Assembly: GCF_004843725.1 (NCBI RefSeq)
Contig: NZ_CP039451.1
Location: 1,238,501-1,302,500, forward strand
DNA length: 64,000 nt
Direction: 5' to 3'
Source: Psychroserpens sp. NJDZ02
GTDB lineage: Bacteria; Bacteroidota; Bacteroidia; Flavobacteriales; Flavobacteriaceae
Shown: in pieces, positions 43,503 through 52,956 of the stretch
How positions within the stretch are numbered: position 1 is the first letter of the stretch
Layout of the letters: each line of letters starts with the position of its first letter
The notes under the pieces: model-generated
Database searches by the model: none
Told to the model about the DNA's origin: nothing
Seen by the model: only the letters and a program-made list of their open reading frames with translations
Position numbers and translations under genes: made by a program

Positions 43503-44447
43503 TTATAAATCTAAATTATCAAATTGATTAAATACAGTAATTATAGCTTCTACTGCATCTTTGTAAAACTGTTGATTAATATTTTCAAAATCATCTGTAG
43601 GCTCATGATAATCTTCATGGTCCGCAACGCCAAAATAGATAAATGGAATTTCAGCTTTATGAAATGCGGCATGATCACTTGAAAACGTCCAATCTTCTGC
43701 TTTGGTTATCCCTTCATGGTCTATTACTAATGCGACACCACCTATAGCTTCAAAATTTTGAAGTGTTGGTTTTAAAATGGGATAGTAACGTGACCCAACA
43801 GCAAATAACTGTTTATCCTCACTTCTACTAATCATATCCATATTTAAATTAAGTACTACGTTTCGTTTTTGCACAGCATTATCTTCTACAAAATGATATG
43901 CTCCCTTCAAACCTAATTCTTCAGCATCAAATGCCGCTAAAATCACATTATGTTTTGGTGGGTTCTCGGCAAAAGATTCCGCGAAAGCGAACAACGCACT
44001 AATACCAGAAGCATCATCATCTGCTCCGTTATAAATTTTCCCGTTTTTAATACCTTCATGATCGTAATGTGCCGATACCACAATGTATGTATCACTCTGT
44101 AAAGTCCCTTTAACAACACCTAAAACATTAGCCCCTTCATATTTTTTACTTGTTTCAAAAGAAAAAGGTTGATTGTAACCCGGCACTAGAGGCTTAACCC
44201 CTAACTCCGTAAAACGTTTGATAATATAATCCCTTGCTAATTCCGCCCCTTTAGTTCCGGTTCTGCGACCTTCAAAAGCATCAGAAGACAAGGTTTTAAC
44301 ATCTTCTAGTAACGCCGCTGTCGAAAACGAATACTGTCCTAAAGCAACTGTTTTATCGACTTTTTTTGGTGCTTCAGCAGTTTGTGTTTTACAACTAATA
44401 AGCGTGGTACTTAGTACCAATAAATATAGAGGGTAGAATCTTTTCAT
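43503..44447 (-). CDS. M28 family zinc aminopeptidase-like lipoprotein
   Basis: 314 residues. The lipoprotein signal ends LSTTLISC (C19). The di-zinc site is visible: H127 in VVSAHYDHEG, Asp in NGADDDASGISAL, the catalytic Glu pair in AFDAEELGLKG (about 174-179), Asp in NMDMISR and a final His in HEDYHEPTDDF. It trims peptides or hydrolyses amide bonds at the outside face of the inner membrane or in the periplasm. It probably shares a transcript with the downstream MutS-like gene. Confidence 0.93.
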   Translation of the reverse strand: MKRFYPLYLLVLSTTLISCKTQTAEAPKKVDKTVALGQYSFSTAALLEDVKTLSSDAFEGRRTGTKGAELARDYIIKRFTELGVKPLVPGYNQPFSFETSKKYEGANVLGVVKGTLQSDTYIVVSAHYDHEGIKNGKIYNGADDDASGISALFAFAESFAENPPKHNVILAAFDAEELGLKGAYHFVEDNAVQKRNVVLNLNMDMISRSEDKQLFAVGSRYYPILKPTLQNFEAIGGVALVIDHEGITKAEDWTFSSDHAAFHKAEIPFIYFGVADHEDYHEPTDDFENINQQFYKDAVEAIITVFNQFDNLDL

Positions 44448-44625
44448 ATTAAAAATAACAAGAAGTAAAATTAAGAAAAAAAAACAAGCTTATTGCTCGC
44501 GTTTTTATTTATTTAAACCGCACTACTATTGCTTTAATTTAACAAAACACCTGTAATAAAACGATCTATTTAACACGTCGGTTTATAGTCCCTTTTCAAC
44601 AAAACACATCTTAAAAGCATGCCAA

Positions 44626-45810
44626 TTAACTTAAAGACAACTTAACTTTTCGTCCCGGCAGTGCTTCCCATGCTGGATCGGATTTAGAAAGTCCGTCGGA
44701 ACTAATAATCCAAATAATAGGCGTACGACTTTTTATATTTGGAGCTAGCGCATGTCCATCTGTAAAATACAATAATACATCTGGTCGATAGGTATTAGAA
44801 AATTGAATTGGCGGATTAAAGTTGGTACCTCCACCACCGCCAACAATGGCAGGAAGTATCCCTTTATAAGGATATTGCTCATGTATTTCGGTATCACATA
44901 AAACAATTCGGATATCAGGGCTTTGCTTCCAAACAGAATATACTTCTGAAAAAAAACTACTCAAATCATTCTCATCAATACTACCGGACGTATCAATAGC
45001 AATTAAAATTTTTTGTTTTTGTTTTATTTTTATACCTGGTAATGTGCCATATCTTCGAGACGGCTTTTTTAACGTCGTTTTTAAATATGTTTTTCTACTA
45101 TTTTGCATATAAAGACGAAGTACTCTTTTCCAGTTAACAACAGGATTTAATCTTTTTTCAACCTCAGTTAAGTACGAAATTAATTCACCTGGAAGATTAC
45201 CGAAATCTGTAGTTTTTAATCTTTTTGCACTCATTTGCGCATAAGTATCTAATTTCTCTGCCGTTATCTGCTTTTCAGCACCGCTCTGTTGTTGAAAAGC
45301 AGACCAGCCCTTATGCTCTTCTAATAGTGTTGTTTTTTCAAATGTATCTCCTGTACTAGAAGATGTTGTTGAATTTAAAGGATACACCTCTTGTAAACGC
45401 TTATAATAATAACCAACAGACTCTTTTATTTTTAAGTTTAAAAAAGGAAAATCATCTAATACTATCGCACGCTCATGCAACTGTGTGCTTTTTAAATATT
45501 GATTAACCACAAGGTCAGCCGCAATATGAAATAATTTTGCATTCCCATATTTTTTTATTGCATAAATATGTTTGAATACAATGTGCAGTATTTGATGTTT
45601 AATGCAACCAATTTTTAAATCAATAGACAAGGTTTTCCAATAATCTTCATTTACTTCTAAAAGAATACTACCCGTCTCTGTCAAAGTTATACTTGCCGTT
45701 TTTATTTTAGGATTACTTTTTCTTAATATATGTGTAAAAAAGTGCCCATAAAAAGGGTCTTGAATGATAAGTTTAATAGTCGTTTTAGAGATGTCTTGTA
45801 TTATATCCAT
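44626..45810 (-). CDS. DUF2201-type protein: metallopeptidase-like domain plus VWA domain, with altered HExxH
   Basis: 394 residues. The N-terminal region (about 10-120) matches the putative metallopeptidase part of DUF2201 (IKHQILHIVFKHI … FHIAADLVVNQYL). The usual HExxHxxxxH reads H72-Q73-x-x-H76-x4-H81, so the catalytic glutamate is glutamine. The C-terminal VWA-like domain (about 265-394) has a MIDAS motif IAIDTSGSID, a glycine-rich GGGGGTNF with the second metal-binding residue, and LLYFTDGHA. Such VWA proteins work with MoxR ATPases as substrate adaptors. Its ATG abuts the stop codon of the MoxR gene without a gap, so the two are tightly coupled. It is the last gene of the WGR operon. 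Confidence 0.88.
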   Translation of the reverse strand: MDIIQDISKTTIKLIIQDPFYGHFFTHILRKSNPKIKTASITLTETGSILLEVNEDYWKTLSIDLKIGCIKHQILHIVFKHIYAIKKYGNAKLFHIAADLVVNQYLKSTQLHERAIVLDDFPFLNLKIKESVGYYYKRLQEVYPLNSTTSSSTGDTFEKTTLLEEHKGWSAFQQQSGAEKQITAEKLDTYAQMSAKRLKTTDFGNLPGELISYLTEVEKRLNPVVNWKRVLRLYMQNSRKTYLKTTLKKPSRRYGTLPGIKIKQKQKILIAIDTSGSIDENDLSSFFSEVYSVWKQSPDIRIVLCDTEIHEQYPYKGILPAIVGGGGGTNFNPPIQFSNTYRPDVLLYFTDGHALAPNIKSRTPIIWIISSDGLSKSDPAWEALPGRKVKLSLS

Positions 45811-46914
45811 TTACATTTTTTGTAATAATAACTTACTTAATGCTGGGTCTAATAAAATAGATTTTACTGAGGTTGTTTTGGTTAAATCGCCCAACATAGA
45901 CAAACGAATATCATTGGGTATAATTTCCATTTTAAGAAACAGTTTTACATTTTCTAATTGTGCTTTAGAACATTTTTTTTCTAATGATTTAAGATATAAT
46001 GTTAAACGAGTACAAAGTGTAGCAAGAATATCTATTCGGTGTTCTGCTATAACTAATTCGTTAAGATGCGCTTCAACATCTTCAGCGAATTTTTTTGTAT
46101 TTATAATTTCTTCCGGACTTATTAATTTACTTTGATTTTGCTGTACAAAAGAAATAAAAGCAGCACTGGCATTGGCATCTAAACAAGAATCAGCTAACAT
46201 CCTTACCAAAGGAAGTTCTTTTTTTAAATCTTTAATACCGGCAATTGAAGTAAAAAATTGAACTAAAGAACGTGGAGTTGTACGCTGACCGGTTACAATT
46301 TCTGGATAGGTCAGCACAAAATTAACCCCTCGTTGATCAACACCTTTTTTAAGAGCCCATTCAGCCCAAGCCTGTAAATCAAATTCGGCTGTAATATGAA
46401 GCATCCGTGTTAACATAGCATCATCCATAGGGGTCACAGAATAATCACCACCATCAGGATTGGCTGTTAAAATAATATGCCACTGTTCTGGCAACTTCCA
46501 ACTCGCTAATTCATGATTTTGAAGCAATTGCATGATGCCTCTTAAAATCCGATCATCTGCTCTATTTACATCATCAATTAATAGAATACCTGGTTGATCT
46601 ACAGTAGGTACCCAAGATGGAGCTACAGTAATCGTTTCATTATCTACAATTTTGGGCATCCCTAATAAATCTCCCATTTCTTCAAATTGGGCAGGTGCAA
46701 TATAGGTGAATTTATACCCGTGTTCTTTGGCAATACTTTCTACTAATTCTGTTTTTCCTATACCATGTTTCCCCCATATGCATACGGGTGTTTTTTTGCG
46801 ATTAGAAGCCTTAGCTTGTTTATTTATAGCGAGTGTATGAAGTACAAATTTTTCAATTTCAACAGTATTGGCCTTTGTGCCGTAATATATGTATTGATGT
46901 TGGTTGGTTGTCAT
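45811..46914 (-). CDS. MoxR-type AAA+ ATPase
   Basis: 367 residues. Walker A is WGKHGIGKTE (48-56), Walker B is ILLIDDVNRAD (110-120), sensor 1 is IILTANPDGGDY, and the arginine-finger/sensor 2 region includes DDAMLTRMLHI and QRTTPRSLVQF. The AAA+ core occupies about 25-290, with a helical C-terminal lid. MoxR ATPases remodel or insert metals into partner proteins together with VWA-domain partners. One such partner is encoded immediately downstream with no spacer, and the LRR-BRCT gene ends 6 bases upstream. Confidence 0.93.
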   Translation of the reverse strand: MTTNQHQYIYYGTKANTVEIEKFVLHTLAINKQAKASNRKKTPVCIWGKHGIGKTELVESIAKEHGYKFTYIAPAQFEEMGDLLGMPKIVDNETITVAPSWVPTVDQPGILLIDDVNRADDRILRGIMQLLQNHELASWKLPEQWHIILTANPDGGDYSVTPMDDAMLTRMLHITAEFDLQAWAEWALKKGVDQRGVNFVLTYPEIVTGQRTTPRSLVQFFTSIAGIKDLKKELPLVRMLADSCLDANASAAFISFVQQNQSKLISPEEIINTKKFAEDVEAHLNELVIAEHRIDILATLCTRLTLYLKSLEKKCSKAQLENVKLFLKMEIIPNDIRLSMLGDLTKTTSVKSILLDPALSKLLLQKM

Positions 46915-46920
46915 AATAGT

Positions 46921-48480
46921 TTACCTGTATTTATTTTCGACTCTTGTAATATTACAATTTGTTGGGAAAAAGTCTTTTTTCTGTTCTTTAATTTCCTCAA
47001 ACTTATCATCCCATTCCCTAAAAACCATAATTTTACGAAGCTTACTTAACGCTTTTATTTCTTCAGGAACGCGTTCAAATTGTGTCATACTCATTTCTAA
47101 CACTTCCAAAGTTGGTATTTGTGTTATAACACTCGGAAATGCCTCCAAATATGTAGGCAAACATAAATGTGTTAAGTTTTTAAATTCACGAAAGTTTTCT
47201 GGTAAATCTATGCCTTGATCATATAAATCAAGACGCGCTATAGGCAACTGAGAAAACCAATATGGAAAGGCACTCCCTTTATTAAAATGGTTTCTACATA
47301 TTAATGTTGAAAACCCTTTAAGCTCTTTAAGTTCTTCAGGTATTTTATGCAACGGAGTTATATCTAGTATGCCATTTTTTATGAGCGCTGTTAAAGCTTC
47401 CTCCCCTTTTTTCAACTCTTTAGACATTGAATAATACAGGTCTTTACACAATGCAAAGGCAATTTGCATTGTATCCATAACTTGTGTCTCTTTTAAAAAA
47501 GCATAAAATGCCTCATTACAAGGATAAATCTCATAATTACTTCCATGATCCCCCCCTAAGAACGTTAATAATTCTTTTGGGGCATTTTTCTTGAACAAGT
47601 TTTTAGCTTTCCTATAATACTTTTGGTTATTACTATCTCTATTAAAAAAGATAAAGAGATCCCCCAATAGTCTTTTAGATACCCCATGTGTCTTCATCAT
47701 TTGTATTGCCAATTCGATATTTTCAGAATTATTACTCAATAACATTTCTGATACATTATCTAAAGCATCTTCATTCTCTTCATTTTTTTTGGACAAAAAC
47801 TGAACATCTGTTTTATTTAACCATGCTAAAAAATTTTGCTCGGTACTAATTATTGATTTTGATTCCGTTAATTTTACAGTATCCAAGTTTGGTTCATTAC
47901 ATAAAATAACATGTGTTGTTTTGGATGTTATTTTTGTTTCATAGTTTACAGATACATTATCTAAACGATGTGCAATATCATTTAATGATAAAACATCAAA
48001 CTTCCCTAAGATAGCAATAACAGCGTTTTCTTCAATCCTTTTTAAAGGCAACCACTTATTAAGTAGTTGTTGTGCATTTTTACGTACAGATTCAATACGA
48101 TAATCTAAAGCGTCATATAACCTACTAATATCGTTTTTGGTAATGCTATCCGTATCGTTTTGTAAAATAAAAAGATAAATTATAGCCTGTTCTTTTGTTA
48201 TTTTTTTCCATTGAAAATCAAAAAACAACAAACCGATTTCCCGCATAGCGTCAGGTTTGTTATTTTCAAAAAAGATAAAAGTTTTATCTAAATCAAATAA
48301 TTCCTTTGGCAAATTTGTTAAGGTGTTATCTATTAACCTTAATTCTTTTAAGTTGGTTAACCTCCCTATTTCAGACGGTATCGCTACAGTAGACGCTTGT
48401 ATCGTTAATTTTTCAAGGTCTACAGTATTAAAAACAGAGCAATCTACAGCTTTACTGTTTTTTATAATTAAATCTTTCAT
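46921..48480 (-). CDS. LRR-BRCT-LRR protein, short paralogue of the WGR protein
   Basis: 519 residues, cytoplasmic (no signal). An N-terminal LRR cap (about 20-65; IPSEIGRLTNLKELRLIDNTL) is followed by a helical module. A BRCT-like domain (about 152-223) shows AILGKFD, TKITSKTTHVIL and ESKSIISTEQNFLAWL. A second helical module (about 240-300; NIELAIQMMKTHGVSKRLLG) follows, then C-terminal LRRs (about 370-500). The BRCT and the following helical module align with the equivalent part of the 1,123-residue protein encoded 2 bases upstream, so the pair arose by duplication. BRCT domains bind phosphopeptides or DNA ends; LRRs bind proteins. The partner is unknown. Confidence 0.8.
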   Translation of the reverse strand: MKDLIIKNSKAVDCSVFNTVDLEKLTIQASTVAIPSEIGRLTNLKELRLIDNTLTNLPKELFDLDKTFIFFENNKPDAMREIGLLFFDFQWKKITKEQAIIYLFILQNDTDSITKNDISRLYDALDYRIESVRKNAQQLLNKWLPLKRIEENAVIAILGKFDVLSLNDIAHRLDNVSVNYETKITSKTTHVILCNEPNLDTVKLTESKSIISTEQNFLAWLNKTDVQFLSKKNEENEDALDNVSEMLLSNNSENIELAIQMMKTHGVSKRLLGDLFIFFNRDSNNQKYYRKAKNLFKKNAPKELLTFLGGDHGSNYEIYPCNEAFYAFLKETQVMDTMQIAFALCKDLYYSMSKELKKGEEALTALIKNGILDITPLHKIPEELKELKGFSTLICRNHFNKGSAFPYWFSQLPIARLDLYDQGIDLPENFREFKNLTHLCLPTYLEAFPSVITQIPTLEVLEMSMTQFERVPEEIKALSKLRKIMVFREWDDKFEEIKEQKKDFFPTNCNITRVENKYR

Positions 48481-48482
48481 AT

Positions 48483-51400
48483 TTAATAAACATAATTATA
48501 CAAAGTACCGACCTCACAGTTAGGTAATTGTTTTTTTCCTTCTGCGACCCAATCTTTAGCTTTTAAATCACGACTACCAGAAATCACTAATTTTTTCAGG
48601 GACGTCATTTTGGATAAATTTGCATACACATTAAATTGACTTGTAGATATCGTTAACTCTTCTAACGTCTTTATTTTTGCTAAAATACCCGAACAATCAT
48701 ATGGGTTTTCTTCATTAAAACATGTAATATCTAATTTTTTTAAGGATTTTAAATCCCCAAAGCTTTCAGGCAGATTGCTAATGTCATTGGACATTAACCC
48801 CAAGTATTCTAAAGCATCTAACTCACCAATATCATTAGGCAGTAAAGTAATAGGGTTTCTATCAAATTTTAATATTCGTAGTTTTTTTAAATTAGAAATA
48901 CCTTCTGGTATCACTGATATGGCTTGGCTAGAATCTGAATGACCTTTATCAAACGATAAATATTCTATGTTCTCTAATTGATACACTTCTTTCGGGAATT
49001 TTTTAAAGGAGCAAGAATTTAAGTCTATTTTAGTAAGATTTTTAAGGTTTGCTATTTCCTTAGGCAATGTTTTAAGACGCGTTTTAACTAAGCAAATGTT
49101 TTCTAAACTTACAAGTTTTGTCAAAAACACAGGGAATTCTTTTAATTTAAGGTGCGATAAATCTAACTTAGTAAGCGCCTCTAATTCACCTATTTCCTCA
49201 GGCAAGGTTCTTATATCACAATCGTAACCAAAATCTAAAACCCCATCCGCTACCAAAGTATTTAAAACCTTACTTTTTTGTTCTGATGTTCCATTTTCCA
49301 GAAGATAATCAACCCCTTTACCACTCAAAACAAAAATAGTATTTGCAAATTCTACTTCATTAAAACCTGCAAGTTTTGGAATCTTTTGTATATACTCTTT
49401 TACTTTTTTCTCTGAAGCAGTTTTAAATCCATATTTTTTAGCAAATAGAGTTACTAGTATTTCATCCTCTAACCCCTTTATAAGAGAAAGTATATTTTTC
49501 TTATTGTCTTTATCTGAAGAATACTGATAATTTAAAAATAAACACATTGCAAACACATTGGCAGATTGCGTCGCTTCAATCATTTCAATTGCCATGGTTA
49601 AGTTGGTGTCATCTGTACTATCTAATAAGGTTTTTATTTGCTGCGTCATCATCTCATTAAGCGCTACAGCAGGCGTGCTTTTTTTAGTATCTTCAGGTCT
49701 TATCTGTTTTTCTGTAACCCAACAGACCGTTTTATCTAATAAAGGAATAAGTTTGTCTCCTGGTTTTTCACCAATTAAAATGTGGGTTGTTTTTGCGCTC
49801 CATTTTTTAGCTACAGCATACCCCATGTCTTTAACTTCATTTTTTACAGCGGTAATACTTTTATCAAACTTCCCTAAAACCAAAACCTCAGAATTAGCAT
49901 CCAAATCAACCGTTAGGTCTTGTTTATTAAGTCGTAATAAAACTTTATTTCGAAGCATACTTACCGACGAATTAAGTGCTAATAAAAAGTCTTTAAACGT
50001 TGCGTTTTTTTCAACATAAGCATCATTATCTTGTAAAATAGCAAGAAAAACGCCCATGATTCTTTTTTCCATCCTACGTTGTTTCCCTTCTTCAAATAAT
50101 TTTGTTGCTTCTGTACTAGCGAACCCATTTTTATGCAAAATAATCCTATCTAAACTAGGCATCGTAAAAATTTCTTCTGGCAAGTATTTTATATTTGGGT
50201 TTTCAGAAAGTGTTAACTCACTTAGTTTTTTTAGTTCTGCTATTTCAACAGGTAAATGAGTTAAAGTAGTGTCTCTAATTTCTAAAACACATAAGTTAGA
50301 CAAACTCCCTATTTCGCGATGAATGCTGGTAAGTACTTTAGCATGTTTTATAGTAAGTGTTATTAGATCTGAAAAACGCGCAATGTCTTTAGGTATTTCT
50401 TGAAATTTAAAACTACCCAATTGAAAGTATTCTAAATTTTTCAACCTACCTAATGCTACAGGAAACTCTTTTAAAAATTTCAATTCTAAACTCACACAAT
50501 CTATATCCATCTTTAAAAATTCCTCAGGAAAATCTTGAATTGAATTATTAGTAAGTTTTACCTTTTCTAATTTTTTAAATTTAGTAATGACTGTTGGAAA
50601 CGTTTTTAATGCACCATCAAAACTGAACTGGGTAACATTAATTGCTTTCTTTAAAACCTCTTCAAAGCCCTTTTCTATTGGCATTTTATAAAATGAAATA
50701 TCCTCAATCACCTCAGGATGTTCTTGTAGTATTTTACTTTTATAATGATGTAAATAGCGATTTTCAAAACTATACCTTGCCATCAGTTCTTTATAAACTG
50801 GTGTTTTTATCAGCTCCTTTAAATCACTATCTACTTTTACTTTATATCTATCAAAACCATAATACAAGGCTTTTTCCAACCAGACATTAGCCTCGTCTAA
50901 TTGGTTTTGTAACGCATATAAACAACATGTGTTGAAATAGGCTGTACTATGCTCAGGAAACCTTACAATCGCTTTATTTAATACTTTTAAAGCCTCTTCA
51001 AACCTATTATTATTGATATATAATACCCCTAAATTATTAAACGCCTTTGTTCCTGAATTTTCAAAAGCAATAGCCTTCAAATAAAAGTCTTCAGCAAGTT
51101 TTATATCTTCAGTATGATACAAGGCACCTAGTTTCAAATATGCTTTCCAAAGCGTGCTCTTTACATTTGCTTCTCCAATTGTAATAGCTTCTTTTAAATA
51201 TTTATAAGCCGCGTCCCTTAAGCCTTGAACCTTTGCAATACTCCCGGCTTTAAAAAGGGCTTTGTAAGTCCCCTTTTTTTCGTAATACAAAAAAGCATTC
51301 GCATACTCCCTATTTTGGGTATATAGTTTAGCTAATACATAATAAGACTGCGCTCCTCCTTTTAAAAAGTACTGTTCCGCTGCTATTAAATCATGCTTCT

Positions 51401-51854
51401 TAAACGCTATTTTACCTGACAAGTGATTAGCCATCATCACTTCTTCGTCTGATAAATTTAAAGCATGTAACTGCTTTGAATACTCCATAGCAGCCATTAG
51501 CTCATTTCTTTCAATAAGCTCTTCTATAATTTTAACCCCATTTTCAAAATCTTCAATTTGAGTATTACTATTTTCTACTAGCGTCTTTTCCTCTTTATGC
51601 GCTTCTGCTTTATCATCTACAACTATTGGAGTCGTTGACAGTGTAACATCAGCATCAACATACCCTTTTTTTCGCTTTTGCAAGGTTACTTTATCCGCTT
51701 CTTTAATACAGGTTTCTGCATCGTCATGTGTTTTAGTTTTAGAAGTCCCTTTGGTTCCCGTTTTTCCATAAGTTACAGTATATGCATTACCTAATACTTC
51801 AATGTTCCAAAATTTATTAGACTTATCGTCCTTATATATAAGCGCGTATTTCAT
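48483..51854 (-). CDS. WGR-TPR-LRR-BRCT-LRR multidomain protein
   Basis: 1,123 residues, cytoplasmic. A WGR domain lies at about 1-68: the signature is YGKTGTKGTSKTKTHDDAE and it ends QKRKKGY. TPR/Sel1-like helices span about 110-360 (GTKAFNNLGVLYINNNRFEE). LRRs with LP/FP spacing follow at about 415-580. A BRCT-like domain sits at about 650-720 (LVLGKFDKSI; KTTHILIGEKPGDKLIPLL). A helical module like that of the short paralogue comes next, then a second LRR block at about 878-1,100. WGR domains bind nucleic acids in PARPs and occur in bacterial proteins encoded near MoxR/VWA genes. The combination with BRCT and LRR suggests a recognition or scaffold subunit acting on DNA or proteins. It begins the compact four-gene operon. 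Confidence 0.85.
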   Translation of the reverse strand: MKYALIYKDDKSNKFWNIEVLGNAYTVTYGKTGTKGTSKTKTHDDAETCIKEADKVTLQKRKKGYVDADVTLSTTPIVVDDKAEAHKEEKTLVENSNTQIEDFENGVKIIEELIERNELMAAMEYSKQLHALNLSDEEVMMANHLSGKIAFKKHDLIAAEQYFLKGGAQSYYVLAKLYTQNREYANAFLYYEKKGTYKALFKAGSIAKVQGLRDAAYKYLKEAITIGEANVKSTLWKAYLKLGALYHTEDIKLAEDFYLKAIAFENSGTKAFNNLGVLYINNNRFEEALKVLNKAIVRFPEHSTAYFNTCCLYALQNQLDEANVWLEKALYYGFDRYKVKVDSDLKELIKTPVYKELMARYSFENRYLHHYKSKILQEHPEVIEDISFYKMPIEKGFEEVLKKAINVTQFSFDGALKTFPTVITKFKKLEKVKLTNNSIQDFPEEFLKMDIDCVSLELKFLKEFPVALGRLKNLEYFQLGSFKFQEIPKDIARFSDLITLTIKHAKVLTSIHREIGSLSNLCVLEIRDTTLTHLPVEIAELKKLSELTLSENPNIKYLPEEIFTMPSLDRIILHKNGFASTEATKLFEEGKQRRMEKRIMGVFLAILQDNDAYVEKNATFKDFLLALNSSVSMLRNKVLLRLNKQDLTVDLDANSEVLVLGKFDKSITAVKNEVKDMGYAVAKKWSAKTTHILIGEKPGDKLIPLLDKTVCWVTEKQIRPEDTKKSTPAVALNEMMTQQIKTLLDSTDDTNLTMAIEMIEATQSANVFAMCLFLNYQYSSDKDNKKNILSLIKGLEDEILVTLFAKKYGFKTASEKKVKEYIQKIPKLAGFNEVEFANTIFVLSGKGVDYLLENGTSEQKSKVLNTLVADGVLDFGYDCDIRTLPEEIGELEALTKLDLSHLKLKEFPVFLTKLVSLENICLVKTRLKTLPKEIANLKNLTKIDLNSCSFKKFPKEVYQLENIEYLSFDKGHSDSSQAISVIPEGISNLKKLRILKFDRNPITLLPNDIGELDALEYLGLMSNDISNLPESFGDLKSLKKLDITCFNEENPYDCSGILAKIKTLEELTISTSQFNVYANLSKMTSLKKLVISGSRDLKAKDWVAEGKKQLPNCEVGTLYNYVY

Positions 51855-51912
51855 GGGTTTATTTTTATAATTTTTTGATGTTGATAAATAATTAAGCTTT
51901 AAGTTATCCTAT

Positions 51913-52692
51913 TTAATTATTTTCTAATTCTTCTAATTGGTATTCTATCACTAAATTTTCATTAAGGTATATAGCGACTTTACTATTGCTTTTTAATATT
52001 ATTTTTAGGTGTGTGCGTCTGTCTTGTAAGTCAATCTTATCTTCGCGATATATACGATAATCAAACGGAAATTTTTGACTAAAAAAAAGAGCTGATGTAT
52101 TAGAAATAAAAACAAATTCTATTTCGTTTGTGAAAATTGGAAAATATCTGATGTCATTTTCATTCCGTAATGCATTTACATCGTTGTTTTTTTTCATATC
52201 AATTCCTAAATCATAGTTATTCTCGTTGTTTCTAAAATTAATATGATGCATTACAGGTGGGTTACCGGTTTCATTGATGACTTCTATTACACAGAGCTCC
52301 GATGCATAACCCTCACCAAGTTTATTAGCATTATTAACGGATATAAAAAAAGTAATAATCATTAAAAACAGTAGACTTATGGATACTATATAACCTATTT
52401 TATGAATATTGATCTTACTCAAATAACTTACCAAACAAAAACTAACAGTAAATGCAGCAAATACTATAATTGTAGGGGGAATATATTCTGAAAAACGTAT
52501 GTTATAACCCGCGCCATTTGGAGTTGCGTGACTAATAGACACATATAAGAACGAAATAAAAAAGGCTAAAAGAGCACTAATTATTAATGCTATAGACCAA
52601 TGTGTAAACCGTATTAACAACCACTGAATACCAGAAGTTAATAGTGTTAAAATTATCAATGCAACAATGGTTATTCTGAGATCTTCACTCAT
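51913..52692 (-). CDS. membrane protein of unknown function upstream of the WGR operon
   Basis: 259 residues. Four hydrophobic helices lie in about 8-125 (ITIVALIILTLLTSGIQWLL; WSIALIISALLAFFISFLYV; TIIVFAAFTVSFCLVSYL; IGYIVSISLLFLMIITFFI). A C-terminal soluble domain of about 130 residues follows, rich in beta strands and charges. No family is recognised. The gap to the WGR gene is 58 bases and I see no promoter or terminator in it, so it may be the first gene of the same operon. Alternatively it is an independent gene. Confidence 0.7.
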   Translation of the reverse strand: MSEDLRITIVALIILTLLTSGIQWLLIRFTHWSIALIISALLAFFISFLYVSISHATPNGAGYNIRFSEYIPPTIIVFAAFTVSFCLVSYLSKINIHKIGYIVSISLLFLMIITFFISVNNANKLGEGYASELCVIEVINETGNPPVMHHINFRNNENNYDLGIDMKKNNDVNALRNENDIRYFPIFTNEIEFVFISNTSALFFSQKFPFDYRIYREDKIDLQDRRTHLKIILKSNSKVAIYLNENLVIEYQLEELENN

Positions 52693-52896
52693 AATTTTAA
52701 AATATTTTAAACCAGTTATAAATTTATTTCCTCTGCTAAATTAAAATTTTACAATAATTTATTTCTCCCTGTTTTCCGTGAAAAATTATTTATTGTTGCT
52801 AGTAATGAATTACATTGATTTTAATTAGTACAGAATCCAATATATAAGTAGTTTAAAAATGGAAATTTTGAAAGAAAAAGAAGCACCGTTTTTTAA

Positions 52897-52932
52897 ACAA
52901 AAAAAATCCGAAGCTTAAGTAGCTTCGGATTT
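52897..52932 (-). terminator. Rho-independent terminator of the sdhCAB operon
   Basis: A 12-base stem AAATCCGAAGCT/AGCTTCGGATTT with a 5-base loop, followed by a T run on the minus strand, 25 bases past the sdhB stop codon. Confidence 0.92.
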
Positions 52933-52956
52933 ATAATATAATTTTAAAAGATTATT

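Noticed and set aside
44626..52692. Known antiphage system (for example BREX, CBASS or a PARP-type toxin) in the WGR locus
   Set aside because: No methyltransferase, cyclase, nuclease or ADP-ribosyltransferase domain is visible. The WGR domain is not accompanied by a PARP catalytic domain, so no named system was assigned.
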